Assembly (NCBI GenBank): GCA_963708095.1
Contig: OY970182.1
Coordinates: 1,860,001 to 1,924,000, forward strand
Length of the DNA: 64,000 bases
Direction: 5' to 3'
Source: JAJZVS01 sp963708095
GTDB lineage: Bacteria; Pseudomonadota; Alphaproteobacteria; Acetobacterales; Acetobacteraceae
Shown here: positions 9,524-16,800 of the stretch, one piece after another
How positions within the stretch are numbered: the first letter of the stretch is position 1
Layout: each line of letters opens with the position of its first letter
The notes under the pieces: model-generated
What the model was told of the DNA's origin: nothing
Databases searched by the model: none
Seen by the model: only the letters and a program-made list of their open reading frames with translations
Translations under genes and position numbers: made by a program

Positions 9524-10360
9524 ATGGATGCCTTTGCCGCCCTGCACGAACCGCTGCTCGCCGGGGTGGAAATCCATCCCACCGCGATCGTCGCCCCCTC
9601 GGCCGAACTCGGCCACGGCGTGCGCATCGGGCCGTGGTGCACGGTCGGACCGGACGTAACGATCTCCGACGGCACGCGGCTCGTGTCGCACGTCGTGGTG
9701 GACGGCCACACGACGATCGGGGCGGACGTGATCCTGTTCCCCTTCTGCACCGTCGGGCTGGAGCCGCAGGACCTGAAGTATCGCGGCGAACCCACGCGCT
9801 GCGAAATCGGCGACCGTACCCAGATCCGCGAGCACTGCACCATCCACCGCGGCACCGTCACCGGCCGCGGCGTCACCCGCGTCGGCGCCGACTGCATGCT
9901 GATGGCAGTGGCTCACGTCGCGCACGACTGCCTGCTCGGCGAACACGTGATCATCGCCAACAACGCGGTCATGGGCGGGCACGTCACCATCGGCGACCAC
10001 GCCGTGATCGGCGGCGCGGCCGCCATCCACCAGTTCGTGCGCATCGGCCGCGCCGCCATGATCGGCGGCGTCTCCGGCGTGGAAGGCGACGTGATCCCAT
10101 TCGGCAACGTGATCGGCAACCGCGCCAGGCTGGCAGCCCTGAACGTGATCGGCCTCAAACGCCGCGGCTTCGACAAGGCGCAGATCCGCACCCTGCACAC
10201 CGCCTTCCGCAGCCTGTTCCACGACGGCGGCGTGTTCGCCGCCCGGCTCGCGGAAACCCGCGCCCGCTGCGGCGCCGACCCGCTGGTAGCCGAAATCCTC
10301 GCCTTCATCGACGCCCCCAGCCACCGCGGCCTGATCCGCGCCGAGCTGGCGCGGGAGTGA
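9524..10360 (+). CDS. lpxA: Acyl-ACP--UDP-N-acetylglucosamine O-acyltransferase LpxA
   Basis: 278 residues, slightly longer than E. coli LpxA (262). First step of lipid A synthesis. Left-handed beta-helix hexapeptide repeats run from residue about 15 (IHPTAIVAPSAELGHGVRIG). Hallmarks: FPFCTVGLEPQDLKY, EHCTIHRGT, the catalytic His in VAHVAHDCLLGEHV, and the C-terminal helical part beginning NVIGLKRRGFDKAQI. It is separated from fabZ by 457 bp. lpxI and lpxB, which commonly follow in alphaproteobacteria, are absent; instead palindromic element E1 begins 11 bp after the stop. Confidence 0.95.
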   Translation: MDAFAALHEPLLAGVEIHPTAIVAPSAELGHGVRIGPWCTVGPDVTISDGTRLVSHVVVDGHTTIGADVILFPFCTVGLEPQDLKYRGEPTRCEIGDRTQIREHCTIHRGTVTGRGVTRVGADCMLMAVAHVAHDCLLGEHVIIANNAVMGGHVTIGDHAVIGGAAAIHQFVRIGRAAMIGGVSGVEGDVIPFGNVIGNRARLAALNVIGLKRRGFDKAQIRTLHTAFRSLFHDGGVFAARLAETRARCGADPLVAEILAFIDAPSHRGLIRAELARE

Positions 10361-10371
10361 GGCGCCTGCAA

Positions 10372-10660
10372 GCAAGGCCAGGGGCTCTGCCCCTGGACCC
10401 CGCCAAGGGCTCGCCCTTGGAACCCTTCCGTTGGTTCCGTGCGTGTGGGGGGTATCGCGGTTGGGCTGGCGGCGGCGGGGTGGCCGGGGTGCGGGCAGGG
10501 ACAGGGCGCCAATGCGCCCTGTCCCTGCCCGCACCCCGGCCACCCCGCCGCCGCCAGCCCAACCGCGATACCCCCCACACGCACGGAACGAAAAGAATGG
10601 GGTCCAGGGGACGAGTTCCCTGGCGGGGGTCCAGGGGGCAGCGCCCCCTGGCCTTCCTTG
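10372..10660. repeat. Composite palindromic element E1
   Basis: About 289 bp filling the gap between lpxA and the chromate-type transporter. Core: a perfect 76-bp inverted repeat (10434-10509 and 10514-10589) around the 4-nt loop CAAT, starting GTTCCGTGCG and ending ACAGGGCGC. Flanking wings are themselves hairpins: left CCAGGGGCTCTGCCCCTGG and CCAAGGGCTCGCCCTTGG; right GGGGACGAGTTCCC and CCAGGGGGCAGCGCCCCCTGG. The outer ends (GCAAGGCCAGG and CCTGGCCTTCCTTG) are inverted relative to each other. Compared with E2 (31743-32040) and E3 (53816-53944), the two distinguishable wings are in the opposite order, so E1 is inserted in reverse. It could also act as a terminator for lpxA. Confidence 0.93.
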
Positions 10661-10688
10661 TTGACGCCCCACCCCTCGGCCGCCCGGT

Positions 10689-11300
10689 GTGAGACCGTCG
10701 GCGCCGCGGCCCGGGCTATTGGCGCTGTATCTGGGCTTCCTGACGGTCGGCGCGTGCAGTGTGGGCGGAGGATTGGCCGCGTGGACGCGCCGGGTGAGCG
10801 TGACCCGGCGCGGCTGGATCGACGACCGGCAGTTTTTGACCTTCTACGCTCTGGCGCAACTGGTGCCGGGGGCGACCAATGCGAACCTGGCGGTGTTCAT
10901 CGGCACCGAGATGCGCGGCGGCGCGGGAGCGCTCGCGGCGATGGCGGGGCTGATGACGGTGCCGCTTGGCGTTTTCCTGGTGGTGGGCTCGGTGTACTTC
11001 ACCTTGAGCCGTGGGCCGGCGGGCGCGTGGATTGGGCTGGCGCTGGCCGGCATGGGGGCTTCGGCGGTCGGGCTGATGTTCGCGATCGGGTTCCGACTTG
11101 GGCGGCGCAACCTGCATTCGGTGGTTTCGTTCGGCGTGGCCGGCGCCACCGCCCTGGCGGTGGGATTGTTGCGTATCAATCTTCTGGTGGCGCTGCCTGT
11201 GCTGATCGCGGCGAGCCTGGCGCTGCATTGGCGGGCGCCGGCCGACCGCACGGGCGGGGGGTCCGCTGACGGCGGGGCGGCGGATCGGGCGGCGCGATGA
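10689..11300 (+). CDS. Chromate transporter family protein, first half (short-chain CHR)
   Basis: 203 residues with several transmembrane segments. The N-terminal pattern LALYLGFLTVGACSVGGG and the segment FLTFYALAQLVPGATNANLAVFIG match the CHR domain of ChrA-type transporters (canonical F.K.G....GGG and PGP). Short CHR proteins work as pairs; the second half follows immediately with an ATGA overlap (11297-11300). The family exports chromate in some members, but many bacterial pairs have no tested substrate, so chromate efflux is not certain. The C-terminal 20 residues are Gly/Ala/Asp-rich. Confidence 0.8.
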   Translation: MRPSAPRPGLLALYLGFLTVGACSVGGGLAAWTRRVSVTRRGWIDDRQFLTFYALAQLVPGATNANLAVFIGTEMRGGAGALAAMAGLMTVPLGVFLVVGSVYFTLSRGPAGAWIGLALAGMGASAVGLMFAIGFRLGRRNLHSVVSFGVAGATALAVGLLRINLLVALPVLIAASLALHWRAPADRTGGGSADGGAADRAAR

Positions 11301-11827
11301 TCGTTGTGCTGTTGCAACTGGCCGGTCTGTTCGCGCTACTGTCGGTGCTGGCGTTCGGCGGCGGCGCGGGCGTGATTCCGCAGATGCAGCATGCGGTGGT
11401 GGAGGTGCACCACTGGATGACCGGGCCGCAGTTCCTGGCGCTGTTCGCGCTGTCGCGTTCGGCGCCGGGGCCGGGGTCGCTGATTTCGGTGCTGATCGGG
11501 CAGAAGGTGGCCGGGCTGGGCGGAGGGCTGGTATCGGGTATGGCGATGTTCGGCCCGTCGGCGGTGCTCGCCTATATGGTCGCGCGGTTCTGGCTGCGAT
11601 CCGGTGGCGCGGGCGGCTGGCGGGCGTGGGTGGAGCGGGCGCTGGCGCCGGTGGCGGTGGGGCTCACGCTCGCGAGCGGGATCGCGTTGCTGCGCGGGAC
11701 CGAACATGGCTGGGCGGCCTATGCCGTGACCCTGGCGGCGACGGTGCTGCTGAGCGTGACCGAGCTGAACCCGGTGGCGATGACGGTCGCCGGCGCGGTG
11801 GTGCTGCTGGTGCTGGGCACGCGGTAG
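11297..11827 (+). CDS. Chromate transporter family protein, second half (short-chain CHR)
   Basis: 176 residues, hydrophobic throughout. The CHR signature is clear: LFALLSVLAFGGGAGVIPQM near the N-terminus and FLALFALSRSAPGPGSLISVLIG (the APGP motif) near residue 55. It overlaps the preceding half by four bases, so the two are translationally coupled and probably form one heteromeric transporter in the inner membrane. No chrB-type regulator is seen nearby. Confidence 0.82.
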   Translation: MIVVLLQLAGLFALLSVLAFGGGAGVIPQMQHAVVEVHHWMTGPQFLALFALSRSAPGPGSLISVLIGQKVAGLGGGLVSGMAMFGPSAVLAYMVARFWLRSGGAGGWRAWVERALAPVAVGLTLASGIALLRGTEHGWAAYAVTLAATVLLSVTELNPVAMTVAGAVVLLVLGTR

Positions 11828-12048
11828 CGGCACGGGACGGCCGGGCGGCAGTTCGTGCCGGGCGTCGTGTGCCGGGCGGGCTGTGCCGGGTCGGCGCGCA
11901 AGGGCGGTGTGGCAGGCGATACGACGGGCGGTGCGGCGGGCACGGGGGCCTGGGCGCGCCTGGCACGCGGGTTGCTGTGTCGCCGGGGCCAGGTTTTCCG
12001 GCGTCATCCCGAGGGAGAGCGCCACCACCGCAGAGGGAGACACGCGCG

Positions 12049-12300
12049 ATGACCGTCAGCCCCGCCGTCAACTCGTTTTCTGCCCCGGACACCACCACGT
12101 CGCCCCGCGCGCGGCAGCGTCGGGAGGATGGATTCGACCGGCAATTGCAGTCCAGCGCTCCGGGTCAGATGGCCCAGGCGGCTTCCGGCGCAGGCGCCGG
12201 GGGCGTCTCCGGCGGTACGGGGCACCTGCTGTCGAGCGACCTGCTGCGGCAGATCCAGGCCCTGCCGGGGGTTGCCGCCGCGACGCCGACGGGCAGGTAA
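12049..12300 (+). CDS. Small hypothetical protein
   Basis: 83 residues, not assigned to a family. The ATG at 12049 follows GAGGGAGA (about 12033-12040). The sequence is Ser/Gln/Gly-rich and likely disordered in the first 60 residues, then has a short amphipathic helix (HLLSSDLLRQIQALPG). No signal peptide or membrane segment. It sits alone, 221 bp after the transporter pair. Coding character is modest; the ribosome binding site is the best support. Confidence 0.45.
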   Translation: MTVSPAVNSFSAPDTTTSPRARQRREDGFDRQLQSSAPGQMAQAASGAGAGGVSGGTGHLLSSDLLRQIQALPGVAAATPTGR

Positions 12301-12741
12301 GCTGGGGGGCGGGCCAGGGCCTTCATCCGGTCGCACCGGCAGGCCGTCGTCCGCGCCCCCCGGGACGCACGCGTTCGGTTTGCCCGGGCGGCCAGATCCG
12401 CATCCGCCCGCGGCGACACGACGGTTCCCTTCTCCCTCCCCCCCCCCCCGCAAGCGCGGGAGAGGGAGAAAGGCGGCCCCCCCGCCTGTTTCATCCCTGG
12501 TGGCGCATCCGGCCGCCTGATGCGCGGCGTCCGCCCCGCGCGGCGGGAGAAGTGATATGCCGGTCGTTCGCGCGATGGCCCTGGGCATCCGCGGCCGGCT
12601 CTCGTGCTGCGGCCTTTGCACATGCTACAGCCTGCGACGACTGCCAACCGCGACAGGGGCCGTGACGCGATGCGGGTGCGAACCGATCAGACCGGGGATT
12701 TGTGCCTGTGCCACCCTGCTTGCGGGCGGGGGGGCTGACGC
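12301..12741. other. 441-bp gap with a REP-like hairpin, a long C tract and dispersed repeat copy C
   Basis: Around 12430-12470 there is a palindrome of the alphaproteobacterial type (TTCTCCCTC ... GAGAGGGAGAA) whose left arm contains a homopolymer run of C (about 12437-12449). At about 12511-12594 lies a diverged copy of the dispersed repeat also seen at 3902-3987 and 62481-62587 (GCGGCGGGAGAAGTGATATG, GCCGGTCGTTCGC, ATGGCCCTG). No gene is supported. A related pyrimidine/purine palindrome follows the SDR gene at about 22950-22995. Confidence 0.6.
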
Positions 12742-13878
12742 GTGGTGCGGACCCCGGCAGTGCGAGCACGAGCCGGGCGTCGGTCCGCGCCCGGGGCGGA
12801 CCTTCCCCGGGAGCGCGCCACGCCGGCACCGGCCGCGCCGGCACCGGTCGACCGCGCGCCGGCGGGCCGCGACGAGCACGGCCGGGCGCCCCCGATCGCC
12901 GCCCCAATCGCCGCCCTGGCCGACACGCCGTCCGCCCCGTCCCGCGCGCCCGCCGCCCCCCCGCCCCTGCCGGCTGAATTCGACCCCGCGACCTATGCCG
13001 CCACCGACACGGCAATCCTGAGCGGCCTGGACCCGGCGGCGCTCGCCCGCCACTACGCGGCACACGGCGCGGCGGAGGGGCGGGTCTGTTCCGCGATCGC
13101 CGGCCGCGCGGCGTTCCTCGCCCTGCTCCCGCCGGCGGGCCCGCTGCTGGAGGTCGGACCGTTCTGCACGCCCTGGCCGGCGCCGGCGGGATACGTCGTG
13201 CGCTATCTCGACATCATGCCGACCGAGGCCCTGCGCGCCACCGCCGCCGCCCTGCCCTGGGGCGACGCGAGCCGGGTGCCTTCGATCGACTACGTCTGGC
13301 GCGGCGAACCGTATCGGGAGCTGATCCGCGCCCGCTTCCCCGCCATCCTGTCCTCGCACTGCATCGAGCATCAGCCGTGCCTGGTCACCCACCTGACCGA
13401 CCTCGCGTCGGTGCTGGCGCCGGGCGGGCGCGTGTTCCTGGTGGTGCCGGACCATCGCTACGCATTCGACCATTTCGTGCCGGCATCTACCTTGGTCGAC
13501 GTGCTCGACGCCTATGCGGCGCGGCGCAGCGGGCATGCGCCGCGCAGCACGATCGCGCACCACCTGTTGAAAACCCATAACGATCCGCCGGCGCACTGGG
13601 CTGGCGCACATTGGACCGGCGCCCCCCAGAACGGCGCCCCTGGGGCCGATCCGTGGGCGGAGGCGGGGCTGGTCGGGCGGGTCTCCGAAGCGCTGCGCGA
13701 GGTCCGCCGCACCGAGCTCGCCTTCGACCTGCACGCCTGGCAGTTCACCCCCGACAGTTTCCGCGCCCTGTTCGACCTGATGGCGGTGGCCGGATTGTCG
13801 CCGTTCCGCATCGAGCGGCTGTATCCCACCCTGCGCGACAGCGGCGAGTTCTACGCCGTGCTGCGGATCGCCGCCTGA
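12742..13878 (+). CDS. Class I SAM-dependent methyltransferase-like protein of a glycan locus
   Basis: Up to 378 residues; the start is uncertain because the first 80 or so residues are Ala/Pro/Arg-rich low complexity. Residues about 80-115 contain one copy of a motif (FDPATY... LARHYAAHGAAEGRV) that is repeated three times in the adjacent glycosyltransferase. The methyltransferase part has a glycine-poor SAM loop (LLEVGPFCTPW), then SSHCIEHQPCLVTHLTDLASVLAPGGRVFLVVPDHRYAFDHF, the shape of a Methyltransf_11/23 fold. A tandem HWAGA/HWTGA/PQNGA stretch (15-bp units, 13594-13653) interrupts it. It ends 14 bp before the glycosyltransferase and probably modifies the same glycan. Confidence 0.65.
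   Translation: MVRTPAVRARAGRRSAPGADLPRERATPAPAAPAPVDRAPAGRDEHGRAPPIAAPIAALADTPSAPSRAPAAPPPLPAEFDPATYAATDTAILSGLDPAALARHYAAHGAAEGRVCSAIAGRAAFLALLPPAGPLLEVGPFCTPWPAPAGYVVRYLDIMPTEALRATAAALPWGDASRVPSIDYVWRGEPYRELIRARFPAILSSHCIEHQPCLVTHLTDLASVLAPGGRVFLVVPDHRYAFDHFVPASTLVDVLDAYAARRSGHAPRSTIAHHLLKTHNDPPAHWAGAHWTGAPQNGAPGADPWAEAGLVGRVSEALREVRRTELAFDLHAWQFTPDSFRALFDLMAVAGLSPFRIERLYPTLRDSGEFYAVLRIAA
13594..13653. repeat. 15-bp tandem repeat inside the methyltransferase gene
   Basis: Four diverged in-frame 15-bp units (CACTGGGCTGGCGCA, CATTGGACCGGCGCC, CCCCAGAACGGCGCC, CCTGGGGCCGATCCG) encode HWAGA, HWTGA, PQNGA and PGADP, an insertion in the middle of the protein. Confidence 0.75.
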
Positions 13879-13892
13879 CCGGCCGGGGACCG

Positions 13893-16800
13893 ATGCCGAA
13901 GCGGCGCGCGCGCGCAGGCACCACCTCCGGCGATGGCGGCCCGCCGCATCCCGCCGGGCCGGTGGGTACGGGACCCACGGGGACGCGACCGGCGGGTGCC
14001 GGACCCGTGGGTGCCGGACCGGCGAGCGCCGGACCCGCGGATGCGGCCGGGCATGCGGCACGCGCGTTGCCGCCGGCGCCGGCGGGGGAAGAGGACTGGC
14101 GTGGCTTTGCGCTGCTCCCCGACGCCGGGCTGGCCGCGGCGCCGGCACGGACGGCGGCGGCAGAGCACGCGACTGCGGCGCTCGGCATGTTGTTCGACGC
14201 CGACTGGTACCTGCGCCGCTACGCCGATGTCGCCGCGGCCCGCTACGATCCGCTGAAGCATTTCGTCGCCCTGGGGCTGGGCGAGGAGCGCGACCCCAAC
14301 CCGTTCTTCGCCGGCGGCTGGTACCGCACCCACTACGCGGACGTCGGCGCCAGCGGCCAGCACCCGCTGCTGCACTACCTGCGCATCGGCGCCGCGCGCG
14401 GCGACAATCCGCATCCGCGTTTCGACGCCGCCTGGTATGTGGAGCAGCATCCGGAGGCGGCGGGCAATCCGCTGCTCTACCACCTGCGGGTCGGCCGCGC
14501 CCGCGGGTGGGCCACCGAGCCGGCGTTCGACCCGGCCGCCTTCCTGCCCTCGGCCGGGCGCGTGCCGGCCGCTCCGCCGGGCGTCGTGGTCGATGTGGTG
14601 GTGCCGGTCTATCGCGGCCTCGCCGAGACGCGGCGCTGCCTGGAAAGCGTGCTCGCCGATCCGGCGCGCCCGCCGGGGCGGGTGATCGTGGTGGACGACG
14701 CGACGCCGGAGCCGGAACTGGCCGCCTGGCTCGATACGCTCCGGGCCGCGGGACGGATCGTGCTGCTGCGCCAGGCGCGCAATGCGGGGTTCGTGGTGGC
14801 GGCGAATTGCGGGATGGACGCCGCGGCGCCGCACGACGTGGTGCTGCTGAATGCGGATACCGAGGTGCCGCCGGGCTGGCTCGGCCGGCTCGCCGGGCAC
14901 GCTTATGCGGGGGCGCGGATCGCGTCGATCTCCCCCTTCTCCAACAACGCGACGATCTGCGGCTGGCCGAGCCGGGAGGGCGGGCCGCCGGCCTTCGGGC
15001 GCAGTGTGGCGGCGCTGGACGCCGTGTGCCAGGCGGCGAATGGCGGGCGGAGCGTGGCGGTGCCGACCACCGTCGGGTTCTGCATGTATATCCGCCGCGC
15101 CGCCCTGGATGCGGTGGGCGGCTTCGACGCCGCCACCTTCGGGCGCGGCTATGGCGAGGAGAACGATTTCTGCCTGCGCGCCGCCGCCGCCGGCTGGCAG
15201 CACCGGCTCGCCTGCGACATTTTCGTCTACCACGAGGGCGCGGTCAGCTTCGGCGCCGCGCAGCCGGGGCTGGCGGCGGCGCAGACCGTGCTGGCGGCGC
15301 GCTGGCCGGCCTATCCGACGCTGGTCGCCCGCCACATCCGCCAGGACCCCGCCACCCCGGCGCGCTTCGCCGCCACCGCCGCGCTGCTGCGCGGGGACGG
15401 CCGGCCGGTGGTGCTGCTGGTCGGGCACGGGCTCGGCGGCGGGGTGCGCCGGCACATGGACGAACAGCGGGCGCAGGCGGGCGGGGCGGCGCATTTCGTC
15501 CTGCTGGAACCGCATCCGCGCGGGGTCGCGCTGCGCTTCCCCGACCTGCCGGACCAGCCGGAGGCGGCGGTACCGGGTGACGGGCTGGAAGCGCCGCTGG
15601 CGCTGCTGCGCTCGGCCGGGGTGAGCCGGGTACACGTGCACCACGTGATGGGGTTCGATTTCGACGTCGCGGCGCTGATCCGAGGGCTGGACGTGGCGTT
15701 CGACGTGACGGTGCACGACTACTATCCGCTGTGTCCGCAGGTGAACCTGCTGCCCTGGGGGGATGCGCAGTATTGCGGCGAGCCGGGGCCGGCCGGCTGC
15801 AACGCCTGCATCGCCTCCCGCCCGAGCCACGGCGCGCGCGACATCACCGCCTGGCGGCGGCGGCACGGGTTCCTGTTCCTCGCCGCCGAGCGCGTGTTTT
15901 GCCCGAGCCGGGATGCGTTCGATCGGCTCGCGCGGCACGGCTGGGCCGGAAGGGCGGTGCTGGCCCCGCACGAGCCGGACCTCGTCTTCCCGGCACCACA
16001 TCCCGCACGGGCGCTGCGGCGGGACGGCGGGGGGGCGCTGCGGATCGCGCTGCTCGGCGTGCTGGCGCCGCAGAAAGGGGCGGCGATCGTGGCGACGGTG
16101 GCGGAGCTGGCCGATCCGCGGCAGTTCGCCTTCCACCTGCTGGGCGCGCCGGAACGGCCGTTGCCGGGCCCGGCGGCGCGGCGGATCGCGGTGACCGGCA
16201 CCTATGCCGAGGGCGACCTGCCGGAGATGCTCGCCCGGGTGCGCCCGGACGTGGTGTGGTTCCCCGCCCAATGGCCCGAGACCTACAGCTACACGTTGAG
16301 CACGGCCCTGGCGGCCGGGCTGCCGATCGTCGCCAGCGCGATCGGGGCGTTTCCGGAGCGGCTGGCCGGGCGGGCGCTGACCTGGCTGGTCGATCCCGCG
16401 GCGCCGGCGGGCGAATGGCTGGCGGTGTTCGCGCAGGTGCGGACGGCGCTGGCGGCGGCGGGCGAGGCGACGGCGGTCGCCGTGGCCGAACGCGCGGGCA
16501 GCGCACTTGCGGGTCCGATGCGGCTGATGCACGGAGAGACGGGCCGGGAGGCGACCGCGCCGCTGCCCGCCGCGATGCGGACGGCGCGTCGGCGCGCCGC
16601 CACCCCGGCGACGCCGGTACCGGACGATCCGGCGGGTGTTGCCGTGCCGAACCATGCCGCCTCCGCAATGGCCCCGCCTGGCACGGCCCCGCTCGGCATA
16701 TCCCCGCTTGGCATATTCCCGCTTGGCATATCCCCGCTCGGCATATTCCCTCCGGGCACCTCCCCTCTGGGTACCTCCCCCTCGGCGATGTCATCCGCCG

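Noticed and set aside
12301..12741. CRISPR-like or clustered repeats in the 12.3-12.7 kb gap
   Set aside because: The repeats are a single REP-like hairpin and a homopolymer tract, without regular spacers. No CRISPR array or cas gene was seen anywhere in the window.
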